Of a stretch of DNA of 64,000 nt, positions 10,047-21,784 are shown piece by piece (positions within the stretch are counted from its first letter, which is position 1; each line of letters starts with the position of its first letter). The position numbers were made by a program, and so were the translations under genes. Origin of the DNA: Amblyomma americanum (taxonomy: Eukaryota > Arthropoda > Arachnida > Ixodida > Ixodidae); assembly GCF_052857255.1 (NCBI RefSeq), contig NC_135507.1, positions 77,350,350 through 77,414,349 of the forward strand. Direction: 5' to 3'. Under the pieces are notes generated by a model. The model saw nothing but the letters and a program-made list of their open reading frames with translations. It was not told the DNA's origin and made no database searches.

Positions 10047-11998
10047 ATGGTTTCATGGGCCTCGTTTCATGGTATCTGGTTTCATGGTTATTTATTTTCT
10101 TTTTTTAGAATTACCCGAAAGGTCATAGTTTATTTAGAATAGCCCAAAAGTAATTGAGGCGTACTGTACATGTAGGGCAATACTAATAAGATCAAGTTGT
10201 AGAAAGAGGTAGTCAAGAAGCTGGTTACAAAAATACGCGGATGAGAAAATTATGATATAAATCTTTGAAAGGCAGTAAAATATACATGATATACAAGAGT
10301 ACGCTTAAAGGTGCGCACGCACACACACGCACTCACGCACACACACATAACTATTGTAAAGGTACAAAAAACAGAAGTACGAATTAAAAACATTGAAATG
10401 CCAACGCTATTGTGTATCATTCTATGAAATTTAAATGCAATAGGTCCAGTGGTTATGTGCGACACTATGCTGTTCCAGTCGAAGATTGTCCGTGGTATAA
10501 ATGGCTTCGCAAATTCTAATGACCGACACACGCCGCCCTAATTTTTGTGTGCGAACTCGGGACGCCGAAGGAAGGCGGAAAATAACTGGAAAAAATTATG
10601 GTGAAGTGACTGACGGGGGTGATAAAGTTTATCTAAGAGTGTTAGCCATGAAAATTTAGTCTAGTGTAAGTCTTCTAAATCAGGAGTTTCTTAAGGCAGT
10701 GACGCTGAATGTATGAGAGTTGTCTGCGAATAAAATGAAGATATCGTAAGGAATTCGGAATCGTTAAACGAACTTATATACCACACTTCTTACAACTTGT
10801 AAGGAAGTAAAACTGCAGAGGGGTAATAGATAGGCACACTGCAGGAATTACTTGTATGTGGTACACGTGAGCAATCTATACAGAGGTTTACGAGGGAAAA
10901 TTGCAATTCTCGAATTCAAACCGTTTCAACCAATATGGCTCCTGGCATAAAAAAATAAATAAAGGCTAGAAATACTCCTAAGAGAGGTGATTGAAAGTTG
11001 TGAACATAGCGTACACCGCACTATCGCATTATGTTACAAACGTTAAGTTTAATCTGTGGCAGTTCAAAATAATATATAATGGTACCTTGCCGGTTCTTAA
11101 TGGTTAGCATATGAGGTGTTTGGATCGTAACGAACCTCTTCCCCATGGAAACCCATAGGGTGCTTTCATTCAAATGAGAAGTTTGAGCCTCTGGCACACT
11201 CAGTTAACCCGAAGACGTTTACCTTTTAACATCTTACAGACGCTGCATATTCCATACGAGCAGCGTTCTCTGCCGATATATTTGCGTGCCTTTTCTGTTC
11301 GCATTCACAAGTTAACAAGCGGTGCTATCTTGACATGGACGCCATCATTGAAAGTACAGCACCTAGAAACAGTGTTTCTGAAATGGAAACAAGCAGTAAG
11401 AGCAAATAAATTTTCTTGCACTTGATACCTTGTCGTTCGTAGTCACGCTATATTGAACCATTTCGCTTTATTCATTTATACGTACAGGGGTGATCAAAAA
11501 TTCCCAGGCCACAGGGTCAGCTCTTGAAAAGTATAGTCGTGCAACTGCAAAAACCTCGAAGCTCCGAGTCTGTAGTTTCTTTCTGGCTAGGAACTGAAGA
11601 GTGCGGGAAGGCGTGGAATCAGAGGGATGCCTCCCAAACGCCGTCCAGTGTCTCCAGCATTTAAGATTCACAAACAATTGTGCACTGAACATCTTAAACA
11701 CACATCAGCGACAGAAGCAGCAACAACGCGCTAAAGGCTTTCGCCTAACCGCTATTTAGGTCAGCAAAGAGGACCTGTGAATTTTTATGCTCATCCGCTG
11801 TCCTAGTGTGAATGCTCATGTATCGCGTTGCTGTTTCAAGTGCGCGTGTGTAAATAAATTTTTGTAGCGAAAGCTGCATTAGGTTAGCCAGCGGCGCATT
11901 TCAGTTAAGCGTCACTAGTGTACTGGGCATACGAATTTAGTTGCACCGAGCCACAAGTGTTACACCGCTGTGCCGCGCTGCGCCTTTGCTCAAATTAT
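10047..11998. other. Unassigned AT-rich DNA with a CA-rich microsatellite
   Basis: No gene is recognised. A short CA/CG-alternating repeat sits at about 10317-10348. At 11482-11510 is a 29-base sequence starting GTACAGGGGTGATCAAAAA that matches, in reverse complement, a sequence at 46248-46276; it may be the terminal repeat of a DNA transposon. The rest shows only short incidental frames. Confidence 0.4.
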
Positions 11999-12130
11999 AG
12001 TTTTCAGTTCTCATTCTTCCGGTCTTCATTCCCTCCCTCCTATCGCTTCCTTTAAGGCGCGTTTCGAGTCACCACCGAGATATGCGAGACAGTAACTGCG
12101 CCATTTCTTTTCCAAAATAACCAAACAAAA
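11999..12130 (+). mobile_element. Degenerate SINE fragment (3' half)
   Basis: The sequence aligns with the 3' half of the window's SINE family: CTCCCTCCT…, GGCGCGTTTCGAGTCACC, then ACTGCGCCATTTC near the end. The tRNA-like head is missing. Confidence 0.6.
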
Positions 12131-12287
12131 CAAGTTAGCCGCCGGCGTTCATTGGCGTTGACAACGTTGTTAAAGCCGTTCATTTTCACCAATGACAAGG
12201 TGCACAACTGGCTCCCTCTGGTCGCATCAGTGTTGGAGGGGAATGGCTCCCTGGGTCAGTGAAGACCTCAATCTCGCTGTCATGTAG

Positions 12288-14712
12288 GTGTCGTTGGTGT
12301 CCAACTGCAGAAACCTGCTTTTAGTGCGTTCCGTTCCGCAAGCTGGAGTGCCAGAGCACCCATACCTATCCATTTTGTTTAACATCGCAATGATAGGATT
12401 AGCCCGTAAATTAGAAAACATCGAAGGCATTCAACACACCATATATGCCGACGATATCACGGTCTGGGCCAACCAAGGCTCGCTCAGCCAAAAAGAAGAA
12501 CGCCTACAAGCAGCAGCAACGTGCGTAGAAGAATACGTCAAGAAAACAGGCCTCGCCTGTTCAACGGCGAAGTCTGAGCTCCTGAGAGTCAGGCGATCGG
12601 AGGAAGATCTCAACGTAATTCTCGAAGGGCAAAAATACCGGAGAAAGAACTAATTCTGGTGTTCGGAATGTGGGTGCAAAGCAACCAGCGATGCACACAC
12701 GCAATCGGCCTCCTCAAACAAGCAACAACACAAGTCACCCGAATGGTCACCCGAGTATCACAAAGAAGAAGCGGTGTGAGGGAGGGGGACACGACAAAGC
12801 TGGTCAGAAGCCTCGTGATCAGCCGAGCCACGTACTCTCTCCCGTACTACAACACCAACAAGACCGAAAGGAACCAAGCCGACGCCATCGTGAGGAAAGC
12901 CTACAAAACAGCTCTCCACCTGCCAGCCACCACATCAACGGAGAAGCTGCTCGCCCTCGGACTTGACAACTCTTTGGATGAACCCAAAGAAGCGCAACTA
13001 GAGTCCCATCGATACAGGCTCCAGCAGACGACCACTGGCAGAGCGCTCCTCTTAAGATTGGGGCATCAAGCAATGCTGAGAGCAGAGCAGGGAACAGCGA
13101 GTCTGCCTGATAATTTCCGCAGCACCATCAGAATAGGCGCGCTCCCCAAAAATATGGATCCATATTGACACGCAGCTAGGCGAAACGCCCGAGCGAAATA
13201 TGTAGAAAAATACTTAACAGTCAAGGCGAACACGGTCTGCAAGGACGCCGCGATGTACCCCCGGAGACGGGGAACAAAGGAGCAAAAAGTCGTCGCGACA
13301 GTAATAGGCTCAGACTAATAGGCGTCGGCACGGGACTGCACGGTAACCGAGGGAGAGGAAATGGCTGTTGCTCTAGCGGCCTCGGAGGGTCATCGCGCGA
13401 ATATTTCCTTAACAATTCTCACAGATTCGAAAGAGGCATGCCGTAACTTGTGGGGTTTGATTTGGGGAGATAAGTATACATTCTCCACACTCAATCGCGG
13501 CTGACACGGTTCAAAGCCGCCCGGACCCCACCCCGTGACCGCCGACTACGGCGGGCCTTGCTCTGAGGGAACAAAAGAACGACACATTGGCTGGCACAAA
13601 CAGGCATTTATTGCTCCAGCAACAATAACGCCAGCTAGCAACAAGGTTCGCTAATGAATCAAGGTCGTCCGACTCACCAGCAAGGTTCCGAGCGAATGTT
13701 CGACCGCGCTAGGGCAAGGGATATATAATCCGAAGGCCGGACGGTACGAGTACGGGAGCCTGTCTCCCCGTCGCTTCCTCGCCCCGGCGGCGAAGAGCGG
13801 AGCCGCGAGCGACACGTTTACTCGCAACGACGATCCCAGCCGAAAAGCCCCATGCCCCCTCTCCCGCGCGCGGGCTTTGGCAGTCTCCCTCGCAGCGATG
13901 CTGGCGCCCTCTCTTGCCAGTTAATGTAACTGACAAGGGAATGCGCTCATCCTCGAGGTGAGACTGCCGCTGCACGGTGCCTCGCGGGAAAGCAAACACA
14001 GGGGGCTGCAGGGCAGGTCCACACAAACTAAATTAACGGCAGAAAAGTTCATAAAGCGCTCAAATCCTCCTTCACGCAAGCCTACTCAAATATCACATTC
14101 GACACATCATTTTCTGGATAGCGGAATACAATGAGTTAGAAGGCGACCAAATGGTCGATAGAGTCGCTTGCGAATGCACTAACCGAGCACTCTTGAACGA
14201 AGACCCGGAGGTCTTCTTGAGGGTAGTCCTGACGTACTCCGACATTCTAAATTATTACAGAGGGACGAGACTAAATTATCTTCCTCCTCACAACAAATTA
14301 AATCAACAAGAAGCAGTTACTGGAGGAAGCTACAAACTGGAACCTTCCCCAATTTACACATCCTTAGCAAAATGTTCCCGAATCAATACAGGGACTTGTG
14401 CCCATGGTGCCGTGCAACGCCCACCCTATATCATATTACTTGGGATTGTGACAGAAATAAAGCATTCCATGCTTCAGAAAATCCGAATGCGGAGCAGTGG
14501 GAGAGTGTGCTCTCCAGCGGCAACCCTAATCCTCCAAAGAGGATTGGTCATCCATGCCCAGCGAGCGACCAAATTCAGCGGTGCCCTGGAATATGGCATA
14601 GGGGCGCCGACCTCTGCAAGACGTAGGGAGACATCTGCTTGAAGGTGAAGACCACTGTCTGACCGAAAGACCTTGTTAGATCATTAAAGTGTATCCTATC
14701 CTATTCTATCCT
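12288..14712 (+). pseudogene. I-like LINE fragment (RT and RNase H) split by a solo LTR
   Basis: RT is recognised by YADDITVW (near 12446-12469). It is followed in another frame by the thumb/connection (LVRSLVISRATYSLPYY, RLQQTTTGRALLLRLG) and the start of RNase H (TDSKEACR near 13425). An LTR-like block (13502-14025) interrupts RNase H, and the tail resumes near 14090 with a zinc-type end CPWCRATPTLYHITWDC (near 14400). The 3' end shows TATCC-type repeats at 14690-14712. Stops and frameshifts make it inactive. It is the same family as the 55640-60770 element (TGRALL, TDSKEACR, HITWEC shared). Confidence 0.78.
13502..14025 (-). repeat. Probable solo LTR inside a LINE
   Basis: The block interrupts the LINE RNase H between TDSKEACRN and the downstream tail. 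Read on the minus strand it begins TGTGTGGACC at 14025 and ends CCGTGTCA at 13502. It has a TATA-like ATTATATA (13722-13729) and, further on, AATAAA (13607-13612). These features and the lack of coding content suggest a solo LTR. Exact ends and a target duplication were not resolved. Confidence 0.5.
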
Positions 14713-14918
14713 TTTGAATAACATTAACTGAGTGCGGCTTAAGGAAGTGCCACTCTCCATCAACTGGACGACCGCCCTGGTCACCTTGATCCTTTAAGCT
14801 GGCAAGGCCATCAACACGGACAACCTCCGTCCCGTCTCTCTGACTTCCTGTGTCGGCAAACTCGTGAAGACGATGGTATCCAACAGGTTGTCCGAGTTCA
14901 TGCAATCCCAATGTCTTT

Positions 14919-15232
14919 AATTAATGATTGGTTTTTGGTGGGAAAGGAAATGGCGCAGTATCTGTCTCATATATCGTTGGACACCTGAACCGCGCCGTAA
15001 GGGAAGGGTAAAGGAGAGAGTGAAAGGAGAAAGGAAGAGAGAGGTGCCGTAGTGGAGGGCTCCGGAATAATTTCGACCACCTGGGGATCTTTAACGTGCA
15101 CTGACATCGCACAGCACACGGGCGCCTTAGCGTTTTTCCTCCATAAAAACGCAGCCGCCGCGGTCGGGTTCGAACCCGGGAACTCCGGATCAGTAGTCGA
15201 GCGCCCTAACCACTGAGCCACCGCGGCGGGGT
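14919..15232 (-). mobile_element. SINE, full-length, 10-bp target duplication
   Basis: The minus-strand copy has a clear head (GCCGCGGTGGCTCAGTGGTT) and an intact B box (GGTTCGAACCC). The direct repeat CAATGTCTTT lies at 14909-14918 and 15233-15242, so the SINE inserted into the LINE RT after that LINE arrived. Confidence 0.92.
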
Positions 15233-15430
15233 CAATGTCTTTTCGCAGACACCATGTTTGGGTTTCCCCATGCATATCTGCATAGTATGTCCTGCTACAA
15301 CTCAGTTGGGCTCTCCTCGACCCCGACGAATTCCCCAACAATGACAAGGTCGTGCTCGCTTTAGATTTTAAGGGAGCATTGGACAACGTTACCCACAAGA
15401 TCATTCTCACCCATATGTTTCAAACTAACT

Positions 15431-15712
15431 GCGGCAAGGTGGCTCCGTGGTCAGGGCGCTCGGCAACTGATCCTGAGTTCCCCGGGTTCGAACCCGACGC
15501 GGCGGAGGCGAAACGCTTAGGGGCCCGTGTGCTGTGCGATGTCATTGCACGTTAAAGATCCCCAGTTGATCGAAATTAGTCCAGAGCCCTCCACTAAGGC
15601 ACTTCTTTCTTCCCTTCTTTCACTCCCTCCTTTATCCCTTCCCTTACGACCCGGTTCACGTGCCCGCCGATATGTGCCATTTCCATTTCCCCCAAAAAAA
15701 CATTTTCAATAG
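15431..15712 (+). mobile_element. SINE, diverged subtype, plus strand
   Basis: The head GTGGCTCCGTGGTCAGGGCG and B box GGGTTCGAACCC are followed by GGCGAAACGCTTAGGGGCCC, as in the copy at 24232. It ends in CCCCCAAAAAAA. No convincing target duplication was seen. It interrupts the LINE RT between motif A and the YADD segment. Confidence 0.8.
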
Positions 15713-16060
15713 ATGCGGGAATTTTTTACCCACTGACAATCTTCCATTCGAATACAGGATAACGAATATGGTTCTTTTCATTTAGGATGCACCACAGGGC
15801 GCGGTGCACATGATCTCTTACCTGTTATTCTATATGGCTATGATGCACCTACCGGCCCAGCTGGGCGCTATCGCCAGTGTGCAGCATGCTCTGTATGCCG
15901 ATGACATCACACTGTGGGCCGCGCAGGGCTCCCTCGGAGACATTGAGGCCGACCTGCAGGAGGCGGCGACCACAGCGGACCGTTATGCTTGCCGGTACGG
16001 CCTCCAATGCTCTCTCAAAAAGTCTGAATTTTGCTCATTTGTGCACAATTCACACTTAAG

Positions 16061-16583
16061 CGCAAGCGCCCTGTCATGTGCTATTTTTCATATTTCGCGG
16101 GTTTTCTATGGAGCGCGGAAAAAAGGACCACGTGAGACATATCGTGTAGGAAACAATTTTTTGAAAGGTTTCTGAAGGGGCTCTACGACTTTGCGTGTCA
16201 CTCTTGTGATCAGTAGAGAATACTTAAAAAGGTAATGAATTAAACAAAGCTAATGAATCAGTTAAGGGAAAAATAAAAATAGCCTGAGTAAGTCTAGGCT
16301 AGTGCCTATATTAGGCACTCTGTTCCATTTGTGTCCGAAGTAGCTTTCATTTTTAAAACCTTGGCTCAATTTATGTGGGTCAACCTGTATATTCGACATT
16401 GATGAAACATGGCGATTGATAGTTCGTCATTTTCTCGATGCATGGCAACAGTGAACGTTGTTCCGTACAGTTATCGGAGGGTTACGCTAATGTCCCTTTG
16501 GTTTAATTCATGATTGTGTGTAAAGAATCGGTAAGATATTCTGAGACTATTTCGTTACTTCGTAGTTCATATATGCAGAATAC
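16061..16583. other. Unassigned AT-rich DNA
   Basis: No gene is recognised. A stretch near 16370-16395 ending GTGGGTCAACCTGTA resembles the outer end of an arthropod inverted-repeat element, but no partner repeat was found. Confidence 0.25.
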
Positions 16584-17071
16584 TGTCACGTAGTGGTGAC
16601 GGCAGTCGAAGCAGCGATGAAGACGGACGAAAGGGGTCTTTAGAAGAACTGTTTATTGGGCTGACTTGCACCCAAAATGGACTGAATCACTCGGCGGCGG
16701 CGAAGCGGCAAGCGTGCTCGGCGGTCGTCGAACAGAATGCCCGCCGCTGTTGGCCGTGCTCAATTTAAAGCTGATAGCGAACATTCAAGATAAAGGGCGC
16801 AAAGTTAGTACAACATTCCGGAACCACGTAGAATCAGCTTTGCCTGGCTGCGATCAATCGAGATAAATCAAGTCGCGTCTTGCGTCGCAAACAAAGCGAT
16901 AAGGTGGTGTCGCGGCAGATTTGAAAAACGAACAAACACTGCAAATATTGGCGGCAATACTATTCGTCATTCGCCGGAGACGGATTTGCTGACAACAGCG
17001 TGGAAGTGTTGTCGACGTCATTTTGACGCCATTGTCTTTTTAAAATGTCGCAATTATTGCACGTTGTGACA
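16584..17071 (-). repeat. Probable solo LTR with TGTCAC/GTGACA ends
   Basis: This 488-bp block starts TGTCACG and ends GTGACA, a 6-bp terminal inverted repeat of the TG...CA type used by LTRs. The minus strand carries AATAAA at 16652-16657, near what would be its 3' end. There is no coding content beyond a short incidental frame. The target duplication was not resolved. Confidence 0.5.
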
Positions 17072-17963
17072 CCGAATGCATTCCAAGAGACCTTCTAACC
17101 TTTGCAGTTTTCATGAATGGCACAAGATTCTCATGGCGTCTTTTATGAGGCCGCGTGCGCTATATTTTCTCTCTATTCATCACCCTCATGTAAATCAGCC
17201 TGACTAGTCCCAGTTAAGGAGAACGGCTTCTCCCATATCCCTCAAACTAATCGTGTCCTTTAACAGGTTCGGGCACCTTATCCCCTTGACTACTTTATCT
17301 CATCTGTCCATCTGATTTTCTGAATTCTGTTTCGCTTGATCCTCCTACGATCCTATCACTTATGGCCATCGGTTATCGGCCTTGACATCACATGTGTTCG
17401 CAATCGCTGTTTGTTCTTGATTTCAAATAAGATAAGATGTAGCCGAGTTTGTTCTCTGGCCAATTCTCCTCTCTTCCTGTGTCGGAACGTGGCATCTATC
17501 ATGTTGATTTCTATAGGCACCCTGCATCCGCCAGGCGCCGCCACCTTCGGTTGTCGTCAAGCGCCACCGCCTAGCCGCTTTTGCGTTCGCTGGGGAATAG
17601 CTGCAGCAGACAACGCGCCTCACGCGGTGCAGCGGGATGGCGGTAAAGAACGTGCCCGTTGTTTTATCGACGGGTTTCCAAGAAGTTCAAGACGTTGACG
17701 CCTTTTTTTATCGCGGTGCAAACCTAAAAAGGGTACACTACTACTGCAAGAGGGCCCTGTCTGCGACGTTAGTGAAGCTGTGCTTGCTCATTGGTCCGAA
17801 ATCGCGGGAAAATGCATACCGCAGACAAGAATAAACGCAGCGACAAAATCCGCGACGCATGAGGTAAGTTTCGTTTCTTCGAAAGCACTGTACAAGTGCT
17901 CTAAACAAATGTGAGATTCCAGATGCCGACTTACATATGTTTATCGCTGTACTGGTGTTTTAG
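17072..17963. other. Unassigned stretch before the SWIM exon
   Basis: It contains short open frames (for example 17637-17834 on the plus strand) that may include upstream exons or the left end of the SWIM/YqaJ transposon. I could not match them to a family, and no terminal repeat was identified. Confidence 0.25.
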
Positions 17964-18170
17964 ATCGACGGAAGCCGAAAAATCCGCAGAGCTAGCTGTG
18001 ACTGCCGCGGTGGCGTAGCGGGAAAATGTCAGCACACGGCGGCCGTTGCTCTCTACATTCAGCAGTACAAATGTAGCTCCTGCAGAAGCCAACCGCGACT
18101 TTGGGGGCCTTCCGTCATCGCGGAAAGCTTACCCGAAACTGTCCAAAGTTCATGGGTCGAGAAAAGAAAA
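17964..18170 (+). pseudogene. SWIM-type zinc finger exon
   Basis: After an acceptor (…GTTTTAG at 17963) the frame reads through CDCRGGVAGKCQHTAAVALYI, which fits the SWIM pattern CxC…CxH. It then reads CSSCRSQPRLWGP, also typical of the SWIM segment that precedes YqaJ domains. The frame closes near 18170 around a possible donor (CG|GTAACT). In this protein class SWIM is thought to bind nucleic acid or partner proteins. The nuclease exons lie 700 bp downstream in the same orientation. Confidence 0.6.
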
Positions 18171-18888
18171 CGGTAACTTGTTTTGGTCACGCTCTCAAAT
18201 GCAATCACCCCACTCGTTCTGAAAGCAAGATTCCTTGATGATATTTGCGAATGTACATTAATGTAATCTTATTTTACGTTTAATTGCGTGCGAAAAACGT
18301 TGATGTCGGCCATGTGATAAGGTTTTTCGCGGACATCATATGTCCGTTGACCGACATGCTTCGCGCAGAGGCACTACCCAACGACGAAGTTGCCCCAGCC
18401 GCTTCTGAATGCTCAGAATAGGAACTAGAACTTTTTGAATGGCTCAGAAAAGGAGAAAGCTTTCGCTGTTATGAATTACAAGAAAGCAGATGCAGAATGT
18501 TTTTTAAACGTCTTAACTCTCCTGAGAGGTTTGTGTAATTTAATTCTATATTCAGCATGTCATTATTTAGGAATTAAGGAAACATTTTTTCAAAGATCAA
18601 ATTAATATTTAATGATCTTGTATCACGATACTGTTTAAACCATGCAGGCTCTTAGGCGTTGAGCAAAGAGTATATCACCAGTGCATTATGGTGGATGCAA
18701 AGAACGTCAAAGACATGCTCCAGAACAGACAGACAGAGACCTTTGGAGTAATGAAAGATTCTGGAGAATCACAGCCACAAAGGTATATCAGTAGTGTTTG
18801 ACTTCTCTTTTGCGCAGCCCAGAACCTCTTCTGGTGTTCATGTGCATGTGCTAAAACAGCTCTGTTGTTTTCTTCTGCACGCACACAG

Positions 18889-19480
18889 GGTACTGACCTG
18901 CAGTGAAGAGCTCCTCTATGACCGTGCTCAACGCATTCTCTCAGAAACACAGTTCACTGGTCCTGCATTACAATATGGTTTGGCAAAGGAGCCAGGGGCG
19001 AGAAAAAAATTTGAGGCTGAACATGGTACAAGGGTCTCTCAATTTGGTCTTGTGGTATGCTCAGATGATCCATGATTTGCGTGCTCTCCGGAAAGGATTT
19101 TAAAGTAAGCAGTTGCATAAACATGTTTTGTCGTTCACTAAAGAAAATGTGATTTCAGTGATCAAGATGGCGAAACAGTTCTGCTGAAAATAAAATTTCC
19201 CTACACCAGGAGAAACCAGAAGTTGACAGAAAGGCCCTCGCTAAAGTACCTATGTGGCGACAAAGACTTGCATTTAAGATGCAGTCGCCCATATTACACA
19301 CAGATGAAAGTTAGCTTGCATGCTCTTGGCCCTGAAAAGTGCTACTTCTATGTAAGTCTGGACTCCCTCACAATTCCCGTTGTGAGGGACAACAGATTCT
19401 TGCCTTCGGCAGTCCCAAAGCTGCGTCAGTTTTATTTTCAACATTTTTTGAAGGCAATATCCGAAAGCAGAAAAATGTGA
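18889..19480 (+). pseudogene. YqaJ-family exonuclease domain, broken
   Basis: The N-terminal half reads GPALQYGLAKEPGARKKFEA and then FGLVVCSDDP, followed by TGA (19073-19075) where related proteins have Trp. The frame continues FACSPERIL, in which the usual SPDG metal-binding motif is changed. The C-terminal half, in another frame after a non-coding gap, reads HPYYTQ-like SRPYYTQMKVSLHALG, KCYFYV and PKLRQFYFQHFL (about 19220-19480). YqaJ proteins are lambda-exonuclease-like, which suggests 5'-3' DNA resection. The stop and altered motif mean this copy is probably inactive. AATAAA follows near 19648. Confidence 0.7.
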
Positions 19481-20222
19481 TATTCCCCACCAAGCAGCCC
19501 TTTCACTGGCCATAAGGCTGAGCAGTCGGTTATTACATGTGGATGCAGTACATTTTATTTATACTATTTACAATGGCTTCACTGCAGTCATTTTAGAAAG
19601 TCGCATGTGTAGTACCACATTCCCCACTGTAATATTCTGTCAGTGCAATAAACAGTTGAAATCAAGTGCAATCCTGCATTGTGTTTACTGTCCGTCTTCC
19701 AGCCTTTCCAGCAAGTTGAAGCTAAAAATTTGAGTTCATTGGAGCTTTTGACAATACAGTGCAGCATTGCCGCGGCAAAAAGAAATATATAAATCCTTTT
19801 TCTAGTCCCCTAGCACCACACTGGTGTCACATCACAAGTAACGGTACTGCAGGTTTGCTCATTGCAACCGCAAACACATAACAGTTCTACTTTGTAAAAA
19901 AAAATACAACGAGAAAAAATAGAAAAATAATGCATTGATCATAAAACACGCTGACAGTACAGTAATCAAACAAACATAAAAGAAGGGATTGGGTTTCACT
20001 GTGCATGAAAGGTAACGAAAATGCACTCACTGCTGAGACAGAAAAAATAACTGTTTCTGAAGCACAGACAAGCTGGGATACCGTTCCATTATTTCAAATA
20101 ATGAAGCATAGCATTTAAAAGCTAAGGGACCTGCCACGATGGTAAAATTGTGCCATAGGTCGTCCTATTTCTTGTTTTCGTGAATACGTGTTAGGGCACT
20201 TCAATATTGGTTCAACGCATCA
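19481..20222. other. Convergent 3' flanks between the two transposon genes
   Basis: This AT-rich non-coding DNA lies between the stop of the YqaJ frame and the stop of the DDE frame. It has AATAAA on the plus strand near 19648 and A-rich runs near 19898-19940. Confidence 0.4.
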
Positions 20223-21042
20223 GTCACTGCAGTAATTCTTTGCGAAGATTCCAGGCTTAACATTAGTAATAACAGCAACCACGTGGAAGATGTCGTCAAC
20301 ATATCTAGCCAATTCATGTTGAATTCTGTTAGTTAAATTTTGAAATATCTTCAGTCGTTGTATCACTCGCTCTGCATGGATCCGTACCGATGCTGTTTCA
20401 TAAGTAGCATCCGCTTCTGACTCGGTAAACTGACGACTTGTTGCAAAAGGTGGCATTACCAAAGCTGATTGCTGTGCACCAACCCCAGTTCTAATGGCTG
20501 GAAAGCCCTTGCCGGCCAATATAACGTCACCGGGTTCCAGAAGAGACAAACATTTGCTCTGTGGTGATTACTGCATCTGTGGTCCTGCTTCCAAAGCCCT
20601 TAGAAATGAATGTTATCAACCCGTTAGGAGCTATGCCAATTAGATATTTCAGTGTATACCGTCCTTTGCAGTTATAATACCACAGGTTACGCTTCTCAAT
20701 GGCTGGTGGCATTTCTCTTTCAAGTTCTGTGCAGTCAATAATAACTCTACACATAGAGCAGTGCTCACGAAAGCTAGCTGGCATTGTTCGTTGTACAACT
20801 AACCGTGACGGCCAGAATATCCAGGTCTTTGTAGCTGTCTTGAGGTTAGGAAGAATTGATTTCAAAATTCGAGAAGCTGTCGTGCTGTGAATGGTAAATA
20901 ATGTTGCTAGAAAGGAAAACGGAAGGCCATGTTTTAACTTGATCAAAAACAAAAGGAGTTTGTCTTCAAGAGAAAGTTCATTCACCCGTTGTGTTGAGGC
21001 ATGAAGAACACTAAGCAGAAGGGCAAAAACTTGAAAAGACAC
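20223..21042 (-). pseudogene. DDE superfamily (DDE_Tnp_4-like) transposase, frameshifted
   Basis: On the minus strand a helix-turn-helix segment (LSLEDKLLLFLIKLKHGLPF) is followed by the catalytic core. The first Asp is in IIDCTELEREMP, then YTLKYLIGIAPNGLITFISKGF. A one-base frameshift near 20545 separates the second half, SLLEPGDVILAGKGF…SVRIHAERVIQRLK, which holds the final Glu. The usual ADRGF motif with the second Asp reads AGKGF here, so a catalytic residue is missing. The family cuts and pastes DNA elements; this copy cannot. Confidence 0.75.
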
Positions 21043-21626
21043 TGCTGTTAATTACTGCAGTGTAAATTTATCATTACACAGCGCTTTGAACCCGCCGAAG
21101 TAGGGCTGCTTATGCACTGGGCCAATGGCCTTGTCACAAAAATCGATATCACACACAGTTCCTTCTCCACTGAAGATGATGTCTTGTGGGATACAAAGCA
21201 GCATGCAGTGCAAGTAGAAGTCACCGAGAGAAAGGTGAGCTCTCCAGTAACGCACTCCGGTTGATCTTCTGTCATTGTAAATGCCTGCATTACATAAATA
21301 CCGCTAAACACCACATAACACATTTTCATTTGTGTGGGAGTCCAATATTGTAATTCATCACTCGAGGAAAAGAAAACTCTTACATCAACTAGGCTTTATT
21401 CCATAAGTGCAATTTCATTAGCTTGTTCTGCGGAGTAATCAACGGCAGGGACAGGTGAATCCGGGTGTGGGGCAGGATCCTGATACTTTCCTGCAGCTTT
21501 CTTCTTTTCCCTTTCCATTTGCCTACAAACATTAAGCCATAAAAATCACAATGACCATCCGCAGCCTGTCCATAACTGGAACGCATTTAACACTCTACGC
21601 TTTAGAGGGACACACGTGTATCTTAC

Positions 21627-21784
21627 AAATCGTCTGCTTGAGCCAGGAGTTTGTTTCTTCTTGTAAACAGACGGGAAGATGTTTGGATGATATGAAGGAT
21701 GACCTTGTTCGTTAGTCTTCACATTGCCGACAAAATGCTTACTGCATATCCTTGAGTTTTTCGTTGGAAGCCAACCCGTCCTAT
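21627..21784 (-). pseudogene. THAP zinc-finger exon of the transposase gene
   Basis: Between an acceptor at 21785-21786 and a donor (GTAAG, 21622-21626) the minus strand reads GWLPTKNSRICSKHF, then GHPSYHPNIFPSVYKKKQ. The CxxH pair in ICSKH and the downstream P-rich end match the C-terminal half of the C2CH THAP DNA-binding module. The first Cys pair must be on an upstream exon that I did not find. The exon lies upstream of, and in the same orientation as, the DDE frame. Confidence 0.6.

Larger units (their letters stand above)
14713..16060 (+). pseudogene. LINE reverse transcriptase fragment with two nested SINEs
   Basis: The three RT segments are in order. The first is SLTSCVGKLVKTMV with RLSEFMQSQ (14830-14915). 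The second is LALDFKGALDNVTHKII (15355-15410), which holds the palm motif A Asp. The third is APQGAV followed by HALYADDITLW (15790-15920). SINEs at 14919-15232 (minus) and 15431-15712 (plus) separate the segments. The element starts right after the tail of the preceding LINE and fades at about 16060. It is dead. Confidence 0.78.
17964..21784. mobile_element. DNA transposon remnant encoding SWIM/YqaJ (+) and THAP/DDE (-) proteins
   Basis: Two convergent, spliced gene remnants lie tail to tail. A SWIM zinc finger plus YqaJ-type nuclease is on the plus strand (17964-19480). A THAP DNA-binding exon plus a DDE transposase is on the minus strand (20223-21784). As I recall, ISL2EU-like (PIF/Harbinger-related) elements of animals pair a THAP/DDE transposase with a YqaJ protein; the specific assignment is inference. 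Outer limits are not fixed because no terminal inverted repeats were found by eye. Confidence 0.6.

Noticed and set aside
17985..18005. GCCGCGGTGGC as another SINE head
   Set aside because: It lies inside the SWIM exon coding CDCRGGVAGKC, and no SINE body follows.
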